Below, piece after piece: positions 13,301-26,811 of a DNA stretch of 64,000 bases. The notes below the pieces were generated by a model. That model did not search any database and was not told the DNA's origin. It saw only the letters and a program-made list of their open reading frames with translations. The stretch's first letter is position 1. Each line of letters opens with the position of its first letter. Where the stretch lies: positions 1 through 64,000 of the forward strand of contig FMBT01000318.1 in assembly GCA_900095095.1 (NCBI GenBank). The letters are read 5' to 3'. Position numbers and translations under genes: made by a program. Origin of the DNA: Fragilariopsis cylindrus CCMP1102. Lineage: Eukaryota > Bacillariophyta > Bacillariophyceae > Bacillariales > Bacillariaceae.

Positions 13301-14733
13301 CTATTATTATTTTCGGAAGTAGAAGCAGGTGAAGAGTTATTGTCACTGACACTCTGCGTGGAGTTCTCAAGCGCTACCTTAAGTTGCGGGACGGATTCAC
13401 CGGTGATTTGTGATTCATCTACAACGGCATCACCGTTCAAAATTAGAATATCTGCCGGGATTTGATTCAATTGTTGTTGTTTCTGGGCGAGACTATTTTT
13501 ATCTCGTGAAGACGACGTCCTCAAAGTTATCTGTTTGCAACTGACAATATCTCCTGGGACTAATTCAGCAACTGAAATTTGGGCCCATCCATTTCCACCA
13601 ATCGGAAATGTCGGTCGGTACACCCATATTGGTCTATGGGAATGAACCGTGTAGGAACGAAGTCGTTGAAGTGACTTCAATCGACTGTACGCCAAAGTCG
13701 ACTCGAACATTAACAGTGCAAAGAAGGTAAATAGGGCATAATACCAGTATTCGTCAAGGCACCACAGTAACACGCATAGAATTTGAAATAAAAAGAAGGG
13801 AGCAACCACTTGCTCCTGCAGTAAATCTAAAAATGGTGGAAGTTCGATGGGGGTGATGTTCATACCATATGTTTGCTGAGCGATAACAACTTCCTCCATA
13901 GATTTGTGACCTCGCCAGTTTTCGTAAAAATCGAGCGGACGATTAATCGGATATTTTAATCTATGGAATAATCCAACGTTTGATGAGGCAATCGATTTAC
14001 CGGAAGCCTCATCACCGATATTGTTGTTAGAAGACCAGAGAAAGTTGTCTGCATCCTCTTTATTCTTCGTTTCTCCCTTCTCCGTAACGATATTACATCG
14101 AAAGATTATGTCATGAAAATTGACTACCGCTAAAACCTCCCTACTCCCTTTGTCATTGTCGTTATTATTAATTATACGATGATTTACAGAGACAATTCCC
14201 GCGTCATGCGATGACTGATGTTTGTCGACATGGGGAGCTTCCACTAGACAATGTGTCCACGTTAGCAAACTTTCTGCCGATGGCGGTAACGAAGATGCAG
14301 ATCCAATTTGTTTGTATCCAACCCTAGCTCGCCAAACCACACTCCATTGTTGAACCACGAATAACGCTAAATGTGCAAGCATGACCAAAGGGAAAGCAAT
14401 AAGCGAAAACGAAGACATGTTTATTATTATTTCGTCGCCGTCGTAGTTTTCTTCTTGACTTTGATGTTGTTCTTGTTCGTGCATAAAATCCAACGACACC
14501 AAGAATCCATAAAATATAAGAAATGGACCAACATCCAGCCTGGTGATAACGGATCGCTCTCGTAATGGTATAAGAACATAACCATTGATATCGGTGGCGG
14601 TGGAGTTGGGAGGAGGGACAGAAATACTTGTCGAAGCCTCCTTCGTTTCCTCCTTCGTCGTCATTTCTTTTTCTTCTACTTTGAGTCCATCTGACCGCTT
14701 TCGGTTCCTTAAATTAGGATGCTGATCTGCCAT
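10348..14733 (-). CDS. ATP13A1: P5A-type ATPase (ATP13A1/Spf1 homologue)
   Basis: P-type ATPase of the endoplasmic reticulum, subfamily P5A, known as a transmembrane-helix dislocase that removes mis-inserted helices. Exon 1 is 14733-12918 and ends GAAT|GTAAGT. Exon 2 is 12803-10348, after ACTACAG. Splicing restores the subfamily signature PPELPMEL in a transmembrane helix. The phosphorylated aspartate lies in FDKTGTLT (about residue 646). The nucleotide-binding region has KGAPE, the hinge has TGD (VMITGDAIL) and CGDGTNDVGALRRAHVG, and several helices fill the C-terminus. The length is about 1423 residues, longer than the roughly 1200 of animal and yeast members because of polar low-complexity inserts (Asn- and Ser-rich, near 12560-12600 and 13280-13370). 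The start chosen is ATG at 14733 (MADQHPN). No frame errors. Confidence 0.92.
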
Positions 14734-15047
14734 GATCAAGTCGTATTGTGACCAGGCCCACAATGACTCTATTTATATCTCTTTAGCTACTTGTCTTACA
14801 AGTTTGTCTTACAAGTACTTCAAGTAGGTAGTATTCGTTTCCTGTTTTATAAAATGTGTTGTCGTTTTGTTTAGATGTCGCGAAATGATAATCATTCCGC
14901 GCGCGTGCGAGGAACAGACCGCCCCTGTGAGAGAAAAAAATTGAGATTTTGAGTGCAGAGTGCGTAAAAAGTGTACTAGAGTGTATTAATAGAGTGTAGA
15001 GTGTAGATTGCAGCTTTCAAACTTTCAATACTAAAAAACAATTGCAA
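14734..15047. promoter_or_regulatory. Divergent intergenic region between P5A-ATPase and AASDH genes
   Basis: About 0.3 kb separating two divergent starts, so both 5' UTRs and promoters must fit here. A short direct repeat of AGTGTA/GAGTGTAG-like words lies at 14950-15005, just before the AASDH start. Function not known. Confidence 0.45.
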
Positions 15048-18000
15048 ATGAACGACGATAATCAATACAACGACAATGAAGTCGACCAGAACGAAGATCA
15101 TGTCAATGGCTCTCTTCCAATCGTCAGAGACTTCGATAAACTCTGTTTTGAATATGGTGACCGAGATGCTATCCTTCAGAATGGATCCGATCCGGACGTT
15201 TCTTACTTCGAATTACAGGAGTATTCAAAGGTCTTGGCGTATCAGCTCTATCATCGGTTTGGCTGGCCCGACTACGTATTGGTCGATTGTCAGGGATGAC
15301 CCGCGGCAGAAGCAGTTGCGACATTAGCTTGTATGAGACTCCGTCGTCCATTCGTTCCGGTTTCATGTATGGAGCAACATCGACCGGGAAGGATGAACAA
15401 TGTTGTGGATCTTCTCTTAGAAAAGGGGAAACGATATGTTTCTACTGACTGCGAAAAAAACAGCAGTAGCAGTAGCAGTAGCCATCACTTACCATCTGTG
15501 GTAGCTGTAACTGTTTGTGAAAATGATCAAGACCCAATATTATCAGTTTTTCAAGATGCTGGAGTTCATCGTATTATATACCTCGATCCGACGGGGATGA
15601 TACGAGAGCAATTATCGGTTCCTGAAACGCTACCATCATTTACGTTGCCAGGAAAAATAACCACGGTAGATTCTCTTCGAGAGGAGGAAGATGATGATGA
15701 TATGTACATCATGTTCACGTCGGGTACGACAAGCGGATCATCGTCTCAACCCAAGGCTATAGTTGGATCTCATCGAACGACATACAAACGGTTGAGATGG
15801 TTTTTGAACACATTCTCTTCTTCGCCAAGGGTTGGAAGACGAACAAAACTAACATTTGTAGATGGGGTGTCTGAACTTTGGGGTGCCTTATTGGATTCAA
15901 ATAATGTACTGGTGTCAGTTACACCAATAGAATTGCGAGCGAAAGGCGTTGTAACTCTTGTAGAGGATATGAAATGCACACAGCTGTTGCTTTTACCCAG
16001 TCAAGTCAGTCAGTTGCTTCTGGTTTCCTCCGAAAGGGTCGCCAGTCATAACCTAGAACGAGTCATATTATCAGGTGAGGTTTGTTCCACTATGATCTGG
16101 AAGAAATTTCAGACTGTATATCCAAAAATTCAACTGATTAACTTGTACGGGCAAACGGAAACCACTGGTGACGTTTTATACGCCATTATTTCAGAACTTG
16201 GTGACGCTGCCGTTGTCGACAACGTCGTAGCAGTTGGAAAACCTATAATGAAGGGGGTCCAAATTTCACTTCTAGACGACGATAACAATAACGAAAACTA
16301 TGATCTCTCCGACAAGCAAAAGCAACAACAAATAGGAAACAAACAATTAATAATAAAAGGGAAAGAACAAAAATTATCCAATGGATATCTTGGGTGCTTA
16401 TCATCCTTCGATGAATTCATTCCAGGTGATGTGGGATTTTATCAAAACAATATATGGTACGTACGTGGTCGAGTGGACGATGTTCTCAAGATCAATGGCG
16501 TTCTTACATCCCCAAATGAAATCGAGGCTGCATTCTGCAAGACGTACGATATTAATGATTACGCAGGAGTAGCTGCTGTCGTATGCAACAACCAAGTGTT
16601 TCTGATTTCCACGAACAAAGACGCGGTGCAACGCTTTTCAAGACTGCATATGTATGAAGCAGGTATCCCATTAAATTTAGTCCCAAAAAAGGTTCTGCAT
16701 GTTCCTAGCATTCCACGGAGTGCCTCCGGTGCAAACAAAATCGATAGAAAAGCTTGTCTAAAGTTAGTTCAGTATAATGATCATCCTAATAACCCGAAAA
16801 AGAAGACCGAAACTACTTTATATTCTATTGTAGCTAACGTTCTCGGAATGGATGAATGTGATTTGGATAGCAATAGATCCTTCCTCGAGTTGGGTGGTGA
16901 TAGTGCTACATCAATAACATTACTATATCGCCTGAAAGAAGAAGCCGAAATTATATCCGATATTAACGCAACAGATATTCTGTGGTCTGAAAGCTTGCAA
17001 GAACTAGAAAATATGTTGGCAGGTGAATGCGGAAAAGCGAAAAGACGACGAAAAGAAACAAAAACTGGACTATCAATAAAACCAGCAACGTTCAAAGCAT
17101 TTCTACCCAAGGAATTAGTTCAAGTTGACGAATGTCATCGATCAATTTCACTTCTAGCATGTGTAGATTCTACACCTCTTGTTATGGGAAATTCCATCGT
17201 CTCAGCTTGTCAGGGAGGAGCTATCTTGAAGTTTAGCACCATCGATGGCACTTTGGAAGGTGTTCGTCATTACCCTGGCTGGATGATCCAGGCCGACCTC
17301 TTACTGATCGAGAGCACGAATAATTTGCTGATATGCGGGTATTCTTCAACTGATGAAGGTGTTGTAGTTTGTTTGACCAGTGATCTCCAAGAAGAAAAGT
17401 GGAAGGTAGAGCTCGATGGTGCGATTAAAAGTCGTCCAGTTGTCGTTGATGGTATAGTGTGGGTTTTGGCGGGCAGTAGGTCTGTTGGACTAGATAGCAC
17501 AACTGGACAAGCGTTAAACAATGGATTACAATTACCACGAGTACCTTGTGTGGGTAATCATATCTTGATTGATGGTGAGGATGGACATAAATCGATTGCT
17601 TTTGCAATATCTGACTGGGAGGGAGGAATCATACTTCTGGATACGCAAAAGTTCGAATCAAAAATCTTTGTTGACTGTGAAATCGGGCCAGTTTATAAAG
17701 ATATGACGATGGCAGAAGATTCAAAGGGATTATTTATATCTGACATTTATGGGAGCCTTCATTACTTGAATATCAAAACAATGAAAATTTCAGCATCCAT
17801 TCAACTTTCGAGCAATCCTCTCTCCACAGCCACAATAATAGATAACAACACAGCCGTTGTAGGGTCATACAACGGGGTACTTTATTGTGTACGATATGAT
17901 GAAGGACGACGGCAGCTAGAGAAGCAATGGGAATGTAACTGTTTTTCTTCTATATATTCCATGCCACACATGCTTTGGGATGGATCCATTGTCGTTTGTA

Positions 18001-18164
18001 CCACCGCCGGATATTTTATCAAAATTTCCGTCGATAATGGAAATATCCAATCATTTAACAGAATCTCTGCTGAAATTTGGTCTTCACCAATACAGGTAGG
18101 GGATAACGTTGTCGCTGTAGGAGCAAGAGACTCAAAATGTCATTTAATGACATTAGAACCTTGA
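15048..18164 (+). CDS. AASDH: AASDH-like protein: adenylation domain, carrier domain, PQQ repeats (in-frame TGA)
   Basis: Homologue of acyl-CoA synthetase family member 4 (AASDH/U26, reported as a beta-alanine-activating enzyme). Order: ANL adenylation domain (residues 20-560), with the ATP-binding loop MFTSGTTSGSSSQPKA near 220, NLYGQTETTGD, and RGRVDDVLKING; then a carrier domain with LGGDS, whose Ser619 would take phosphopantetheine; then a C-terminal beta-propeller of PQQ-like repeats (750-1038). Codon 84 (15297-15299) is TGA. The frame is open and homologous on both sides (before: VDCQG; after: PAAEAVATLACMRLRRPFVPV), so this is one gene. The family usually has Ser or Arg at this site, and CGA is a common Arg codon here, so a C-to-T change is the simplest explanation. 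Length is 1038 codons; the human protein is about 1100. I chose ATG 15048; ATG 15333 would lose the adenylation N-terminus. Confidence 0.85.
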
Positions 18165-19102
18165 TACAAAACGTCCTGTAATATGATATAATATGTATAT
18201 ATTTATTTATTTTAACTCGACGCCATTACTTGTACTTGCTTTGTATTTGAATTGACGACATCAATCTGTCGTTTATCTTCTTTCTATTTAATATGATATG
18301 TCCAAATTTTCCAGATATGTCAAAGATCTCAATAAGTGGTTCAAAATTCCCCAAATCTGAATCTTCTATTTGATAACAATCTAATCCAATTTTTCTTTTA
18401 AATCTAATGTAAAACAATCACAGTCATATCTTCATACATGATCCCATTGTCCAGCACATTCAACACATTCATGACATTCCTGTTCTGTCATATTACCTCA
18501 ACAATCTATGATGGATACCATTTGGTAATGCTTTACATGGAATTTCCAACATTAACCAACTACTTGATGATCCATTATCATCATATCGGAAAGAAACCTC
18601 AGTTTTCTAAATTCATATTCCTAACAAATTTTTATCCACGTATGAACGGAAGATGGTGATCCAGTAGATTTTTCATATATTCGTGAATCACGAATATATG
18701 CGATCACGAATCGTGATGACAAATTAAAATGGCGCGAAGCAAGGTGCGCGTTTTTTTGTTGTCCTTCGATTTCACCAATGCTATTATTTATTACGGTATT
18801 TACAGCAGTGATTTGTCTACATATCAACCGAAATGCACGTACTATTAGCTAATACATCATACCTGCTTTATTCATTACAAGAGAAAACCTACTCGTCATT
18901 TATTTATTCTATTACCTTATCTTCCTCAGTCAAACATATCGAGTTAGATACATTCGATTCACTTTCCTTTTCTTTGATACAAAGTAACATAAATCGTTAC
19001 AGATAAGTAGCTGTAGCAGTAGAAGCACAGGACATCGATCGTACCCGAAAGAAACAAAACCGTTGTTATTCAAAAAAAAAGCTGTCGTTTTTTTTCGTCA
19101 TC
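18165..19102. other. Intergenic with a palindrome cluster
   Basis: About 0.9 kb between two plus-strand genes. Apart from the palindromes at 18674-18717, listed separately, it is AT-rich with no convincing open frame. It includes the AASDH 3' UTR and the promoter of POLE. Confidence 0.5.
18674..18717. repeat. Two adjacent perfect palindromes
   Basis: First palindrome: arms CATATATTCGTG and CACGAATATATG (12 bp) around a 3-nt loop, 18674-18700. Second: ATCACGA / TCGTGAT around one base, 18703-18717. Both contain the word CACGAA/TTCGTG, so they may be a dyad binding site for one protein, or just hairpins. Function is inference. Confidence 0.6.
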
Positions 19103-22100
19103 ATGGGGCCATATCCGAATAGTAATAAAAAATTTGGTCAAACGATGAAGAAGTCTAACAAATCATCATCGGCGGGATCGCGTTATCAACGACAAATGGG
19201 AAATGGGAAGGGCAAAGGGGGGCAGCTGGACGATTCATCCAAGTTGGAAAATAGCAAGGCCGATGAAGCAGCTGCTCGACGTCGATTGCGACAAGAGCAA
19301 TCAGAAATCATTGATGGGAAGTTTGGATATCATCGCTTAGAGGATCAGTATGCTGAACGAAAAAATTCGAGAGGAGCTAGAGATTCGGTAGCAATTGAAA
19401 AATCAATGCAACGCCGAGGATGGCTTTTCAATATGTCGGCAACAACGGTACGTTTTCCTTTAACATCTACTTTGTTATTATTGATAGCATTGATAGTAAT
19501 GATAATGATGAAAATTTTCTTCATTATGGTATATTGCACAAGAAGCAAACAGACAGACAAATCAATAATAGTGGTATAACAATCATCAATATCGTATAAA
19601 ACTGTTATGATGTCATGTCCACCAATCACACAATAGTTGTAACAACTACTCACCGCATCGTTTTTACTTCTTTTTTCCCCTTGTCCTTTACCCCCTTCAA
19701 TGATATCATATTCGTAACACATACTACTTTAACTACTGTAGAGAATCGACTCAAGCAGTGGAGATGAATTATCAGGCCTTGACCTTTACTTTGTCGACGG
19801 TGACGGAGAAAACTTCAAAACAACCGTGTTGCATCGTCCATACTTTTACGTCTTGACACGAAAGGAAGACGAAACATTAGGTCAGCTATTGCTAAAAAAG
19901 TATACCGGAGTTCTTGCTCACGTGGAGCAGGTTCCGATGAGGGATCTTCAAGCACCGAACCACCTTTCTCCAAATCATACACATAGAATGGTATGGAAAC
20001 TCTTATTTCATAACGTTTCTCAACTCATCGACGTTAGAAACCAGCTTCGTGATCTTCTAAGGTCACAAGAACGTAACACCGAGGGTGGTACTGGACAACA
20101 ATTAAACAATGTTAGCATGGATATTGATAGCATTTTATCGGCCCAAGATACAGGTCGTGTTGCGGATTCATGGACTAATATTCAAGAACTTCGTGAATAT
20201 GATGTCGCATATGTAAATAGGGTGTGTATGGACTTAAATATCCGAGCAGGGACCTGGTACACGGTGACCTTGGAGCAAACCGATGATGCTAGTCCACCCC
20301 ATCCCGTCCTATCCGATCCAGATATTGAAACGAAGGCAAATCCACGTGTCCTTGCGTTTGATATCGAATGTAGTAAGGCACCTCTTAAGTTCCCTAATGC
20401 CGAAGTCGATGAAATGTACATGATTTCCTACATGTGTTCGGACGGAAAGGGAACACCACAGGGATTTTTGATTAATTCTCGAACGATAGTTTCGGAGGAC
20501 GTAGCCGACTTCGAATATACGCCAAATCCTAAATATCCTGGCCCATTTCACATTTTCAACGAAAAAGACGAAGAGGCATTAATTCGACGATTTGTTGCTG
20601 AGTTTCAAAAGTATCGACCGCAAGTTGTTGTTACCTATAACGGAGACTTCTTTGACTGGCCGTATTTAACGAATCGAGCTAAACATTATGAGATTGATAT
20701 ATGGGCAGAAATTGGGATTGGCATGGTCGGGGGAGGTGGTGGATCAGATCAGCAGGGGGATTTCCGAGGTAAGTGTTGTGTCCATTTGGATGCATTTTCT
20801 TGGGTACAACGCGATTCGTATCTACCACAAGGCTCGCAGGGTCTGAAAGCCGTTACTAAGTACAAATTGGGATACGATCCCGTCGAAGTTGATCCAGAAG
20901 ATATGTTACCTATGGCACAGGAACGTCCCGTGCACATGGCCACCTACTCCGTTTCCGATGCAGTGGCTACATACTATCTATATGAAAAGTATGTTCATTT
21001 GTTCATTTTCAGTTTGTGTACCCTGATTCCCTACGGTCCAGAGGACGTTTTGCGTAAGGGATCGGGAACATTATGCGAAAGTTTGTTAATGGTACAAGCC
21101 AATGATTTAGACATCATCTGTCCTAATAAACAGGTCGATCCCTTGGCGAAGTTTCATAAGGGACACTTGTTGGAAAGTGAAACATATATTGGAGGTAAAG
21201 TTGAGTGCTTGGAGACTGGTGTTTACCGTAGCGATGTAGAATATGAATTTGATTTGGTTCCAACCGCCTTTCAGCAATTGATCGATAACATTGATCGTGA
21301 TTTATGCTTTGCCATTGAGGTTGAGGCGGGGATGGATCGGTCCGAGATTGCGAATTACGAAGAGGTTCGTTCGGAAATCATTGAAGAGTTGGAGCTTTTG
21401 CGCGATCGACCGAAACGAATGGAAAAACCTTACATCTACCATTTGGATGTAGGTGCGATGTATCCCAATATCATTCTGTCTAATCGATTACAACCAGGCG
21501 CAATTGTTGATGATGCGACCTGTGCCGCTTGCGATTTCAATCAAGCGAAGAATGGCTGCAAACGTGAAATGGAATGGGTTTGGAGAGGGGATTACAGCCC
21601 ATCTGGAAAACAAGAATATGTTCGAACCAAGGATCAGCTCTCGCGTGAGGTCATGGCGGACGGACGCCCTTTCAAAGATTTGCTGGTTAATGAACAGGAA
21701 AAGATGGTTGCAAGTAGGCTAAAGGAGTATTCAAGGAAGGTTTATCGAAAAACAAAAATAACAGAAGAAGTCACAAGGAAGGACATTGTTTGTATGAGGG
21801 AGAACGACTTCTACGTCGAAACAGTGAGACGATTTCGTGACCGTAGGTACGACTATAAGAAGATGACCAAGTCATGGAAGAAAAAGATTGGCAGTGCCAC
21901 TGATGCCGCATCAAGGAAACATGCAGAAGACAAGGCGGGTGTGTATGACAGTCTACAAGTTGCACATAAATGTATTCTCAACTCCTTCTACGGTTACGTG
22001 ATGAGAAAGGGAGCAAGATGGAGGTCGATGGAAATGGCAGGGATAGTAACGAAAAATGGAGCTGATCTTATTACTCAAGCTCGAGTTCTTGTCGAGCAAA

Positions 22101-25100
22101 TCGGGCGCCCACTTGAGTTGGATACGGATGGTATTTGGTGCATTCTTCCTAAGAGTTTTCCGGATGTTTACACCTTTAAAGCGCACGATGGTTCTAAATT
22201 GAAGCTAGAGTATCCCTGTGTTATGTTGAACGCTGACATCCACGACAACTTCACAAACAACCAATACCAATCACTGAAAGATCCTAAGAGGGGAGTGTAC
22301 GAAACTAGAAGTGAGAACTCCATCTTTTTTGAGGTTGATGGTCCGTATAGGTGTATGGTAATCCCTGCCAGTACGGAAGAAGGAAAACTTCTCAAGAAAC
22401 GATACGCCGTCTTTAATTTTGATGGTTCTCTCGCAGAGCTGAAAGGTTTCGAGTTGAAACGACGTGGAGAGTTGGAACTGATTAAGACATTTCAGTCGCA
22501 GATCTTTGAACGGTTTCTTGACGGTAATTCATTGATAGAATGCTACGACAGTGTTGCTGAAGTTGCCAATCATTGGATCGACGTACTCGATACTCGTGGC
22601 GAATCGTTGGATACGGAAGAGCTTATTGACTTGATTAGTGAAAATCGGAATATGAGTCGCCAGCTCGATGATTATGGGGATCGCCCGGGGACGTCTCAAA
22701 CGACCGCTCGTCGTTTGGGTGAATTCTTGGGGGCAGAAATCATTAAAGATAAAGGATTGAATTGTAAATTCATTATTGCGGAGCAACCATATGGTGCACC
22801 TGTGACAGAAAGAGCAATCCCAACAGCTATTTGGAAGGCAGAACCTGCCGTGATGAGGCATTTTCTTCGAAAGTGGTTGAAAGCACCAGCTATCGATGGC
22901 GATGCCTTTGATATTCGAAATATTCTAGATTGGGACTACTACATGGAACGTTTAGGAAAGAATATTCAAAAGATTATTACGATTCCGGCAGCATTACAAA
23001 AAGTCGAAAATCCTGTACCTCGTGTTACCCATCCAGATTGGCTATTGTCTAAAGTACAGCAGTTGAATGATAAATTCCAGCAGCAGAGCATTGTCTCCAT
23101 GTTTGGACCGAAGAAGGTAATCAAAAGCAGTAGCAGGGATGCAAATGCTTCAAAAACTCCAGTTCCTATGGATATTGAAGACATCGGAGGTGGCGCGAAT
23201 CCTGGTAGAATCGGTCGCCCTGTAGTGCACAGCACGAAGCGCCGTGGTCAACGAGAGCGAATCACGACAAACGAGAGTGACGAAAAAGATGAGACAAAAT
23301 CGGAAGAGCGGATCGAGCTAAGCAAGGAGAAAGATACATTTGATAGCTGGTTGAGCCAAAAAAAGAAGCTGTGGAAAAATTCTCGCCGTCAAAAGAAAAT
23401 GCTGCAGGCGCAAGACGATAATGTAGGGCAAAAATCTAATCTGGCTGGAACACGTCCCAAGAAGGCTATAGCAAGTATTAAAGACTATGTGAAAGAGGCA
23501 ACTCAGAATTTAAGCCAGCTAGAGTGGCAGGTTGTAGAGTTACGAGAGATGACTTCACACGATACAGGAAAGAAAAAGAAGCCTTCATCAGGGGAATTTA
23601 TTGCTTGGGTTATGGTAGGAGGGGACTCTTTGAGAAAAATTCAGATATCTGTACCAAGAACAGTATATGTATCAACGAATCGAGAAGTTTACTGCGATTC
23701 GGCAGAAATACTTGACTTCAGAAAGGTTGACAAGCATCTGCCTCACAGTAAGAACGCTAGGTTTCTTTACGAGTTAACTATGCCCGAATTTATCTATAGG
23801 AGCACAAATTGGACATCAAGCTTCGTTCCTGTTGACAAGAATACCGACGAGCACCAATGCAAATTGTTGGAAGGGGTGTATGAAACTGGCACCCCATTGA
23901 TGATGAAGATTTTGACAGAACTTGGTTCTATTTCGAAGCTTGCTGTAGTGGATGGATCAAGGAAAAACCAGAAATCATACAATTTAAAGGATCTGAAAAT
24001 AGTCAACAAACCTACTGAGGGGATTTACCTCAATGAAAGGGTCTCGTACAAACGTTCCTTTCTCTACGTGAGGATGAACTCAAAGTCTAAGACTGGTTTA
24101 GTAGCGTTGTTTACCATCAATGGAGGTAGTGGTGAGCAGAGGAGTGCAGATAATGATCTCACCACACCCAGCAAATCCGGAGCTGACTCTTTTGATATCA
24201 GTACCTCGTGTCAGCTATGGGTGGTGAAGCCAGGTTCTAAAGCTAAAGGAGGGCAAAAGAGTTTGTCGCTGAAGCAGTCCAGTGAACTTTTTTCGCAACT
24301 GCTTTCGACAATTCACGAAGAAGCAGATTTAGAATCTGAATACGCTTGTGTTTCGAAGCTCAGCGAGTGTGAGATTACCGATTTAACATTCGTCGTCGAT
24401 GAAACTGCCGCTTATTCTGCCGCTAACGAATCTATCAGCAAAATGTTGAAAAACAGTGGACCTACGTTTATGCTAGTAAACAGTAGTCGGCCAACTGTTT
24501 ATCTTCGAAAACACGTCCCGACTCTGAATTCCCTACCAGCCATTTCCTTACCCTTCCCTCCTGGTCCGGATCACAATCCCGTTACTTCAACTCTCCCATC
24601 CCTTAATTGGGAGCAACCTATTGTTCAGCTTTGCCTTGAGGCTTACCTTTATATGAATGTAGTGTCTTTCCCAAAACGAATTGGATACGCTAGGTACGGG
24701 AATTTACCCATCGGTAACCTTGGAGATGAAGAGAATTTCACTCTGTACGACATAAGTCTGACTCGTATGCTCCAAAAAAATCGAGCTGTATCATGGGCAA
24801 GCCCAGTGTCAGGCCGACCAGACTTGGGAGCATCATTCTTTCCCTCTTCTGATGGAAAATTTAGACCGTCAATTCAACTTGCGGGCTCGTCAGATGTGAA
24901 TAGCGAAGATATTTGGAATGACGACAACGAGCTTCTTAGTCCAGTTATCCGTCGTCCCGGTTCCTATCGGTCACTCTGTGTTGATATTGATTTGCACGAT
25001 CTGGCAATTGCTGCTCTCACCGATACCTCGAACTTGTCTACTAATACAATGATGTCAAACGATATTGGCTCACCAACCAGTGTCATGCAAGGATCTGGGG

Positions 25101-26550
25101 GTGCACTAAAATTGTCAGAGCCACTGGGTGATGAAATGTCAACTGCAACATCATTACCTATGGTTCGGGCTTTGGTAGGTGCATGGTTACGAGACGCTTT
25201 CGCATCAAATAGTTCTGTGGCTGACTCTATGTTGCACAACGTGTATCGTTTGATCTCGGCTCCAGAAACCCGAATGCACGACCCGGCATTACATCGTGCT
25301 TTGCATGCTCTTATGCGAGGGACTTTTATGCGCCTTTTAGGGGAACTTCAACGTCTTGGATGTTCTATCGTTTATGCTAACTTTCATAAAATCACCATTG
25401 CAACCAACAAGACATGCCTTGCTGATGCAGAAGAATATGTCAACTTTGTCATTTCAACCATTCGGAACCAAGTTGGGGAGAACGGAGAAGATTTTTCGGG
25501 ACTTGCTCGTGTAGCCCTTCGGCCTCGACAATATCACACCCACTTGCTGTTCTTGGACGAGTACAATTTTGGGACGATGCACTTGGAGCGTTGTGATAGG
25601 GATGAAGTCGACAGGGACTACTTTATTGAAGAGGATACTACCGAAAATACCGTGGTTGTACCATCGGTTGTTACAGCATGGAGTTTGATGAACTATATGG
25701 GGAGTGACATTGCAGAGGAGTATTTTAGAATCATTATTGGTAGATTTTCTAGAGATGTACTGAAGAAGGAAAAGGATTTGATCAGTCGCGATGGGAGCGG
25801 GAATTTGCCGTCTCTATTTGACAAGGAAATGAACGAGAAAGTCTTGGAGTACAAAAGGAAGATGATCTCCAAACAATTTGCAACTACGCTCACTCGAGCG
25901 GTAGGCGAAATTGCCAAGGAAGAAGAAGAGAACAGGAACAACAAAGAATCATCATCGTCACGTCGGAATCTCTTAATTAATAACGACAGTCAAATAATGC
26001 CGGTATTAGCATTTGTCAAGTCTGTTATTGTTATTTTAGAGCTTGATCAAGAGGTGGATAGGGAGATCCATGTTTTAAAACGAAGTCTCTTGGCGCAGAT
26101 TGGGGTTGCGGAATATTCGAGTCTAGCACGATGGGTGAACCCCTGTCCCACTTTGATGTTACCAGATTGTTTCTGCAATGAATGTCAAGAAAGTCGGGAT
26201 GTAAACGTTTGTTACATCCCTCCGGCCGAAGAAGATGATGCTATCAAATCCATTGGTTCTGCGGGGATTGCGGAACAGAGTACGATGTTGCCATGATAGA
26301 ACGTCGATTGGTCGAACAAGCTCATAAGAAGATGCTACGATATCAACTTCAAGATTTGCGATGTACGAAGACTAATCGAGTTGCAACACGTTCGTTGGCC
26401 CGAGTTTCTCAATGCTCTGCAGAATGGAAATTGGATATCTCACCGGAACAAGGTAGATCAGAAATTGAAACATTGTGTCGACTGGCCGAATATCACCAAC
26501 TCGATGAACTTGAATGGACCACGCAAGGGATGCTTCAATCATTCCGATAA
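19103..26550 (+). CDS. POLE: DNA polymerase epsilon catalytic subunit
   Basis: Leading-strand replicative polymerase of the B family. Exon 1 is 19103-19447 (donor GTACGT); exon 2 starts at 19742 after TGTAG; the intron is 294 bp. Exonuclease motif I is FDIECS, with D322 and E324. Polymerase motifs: A, DVGAMYPN (D684); B, NSFYGYVMRKGARW; C, DTDGIW (D909, D911). The second half is the catalytically dead B-family module. The C-terminus has a CysA zinc site (CFCNEC and WFCGDCG) and a CysB region that is degenerate (see findings). The frame changes once, at the AAA of 26246-26248: adding one A joins the zinc-site halves and leads to the stop at 26548-26550. The apparent TGA at 26294 is therefore false. 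Reconstructed length is about 2384 residues; the human protein has 2286. The 6.5-kb main exon is otherwise intact. Confidence 0.95.
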
Positions 26551-26811
26551 AATCATAATACTAAATAAAATATAAGCAAGCTAAGTAGAATTATTCCTTC
26601 CTATTTTATTGAAGGTATATGAAACTGATAGGCAATATATATATATTTGAGTGTATTCAAATCGTACTTGTTATATCATTACTATGACTCAGAATTTCGA
26701 AACAAAGATAGAGTCTTTAGATATTCTGTTTCCGAACGATCTAGTCCATCTTCTTCTTCTTCGTTTGACATATCACTCATACGTTGTAAAGGTATGTACG
26801 TCGGTACTTCA

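Noticed and set aside
15297-15299. Selenocysteine codon in AASDH
   Set aside because: The family has no known Sec or Cys at this site, and I could not identify a SECIS element. A C-to-T change in an Arg codon is simpler. Kept as a finding, not annotated as Sec.
15333-18164. Separate shorter gene starting at ATG 15333
   Set aside because: It would lack the N-terminal part of the adenylation domain; the same frame continues upstream through homologous sequence with only one TGA.
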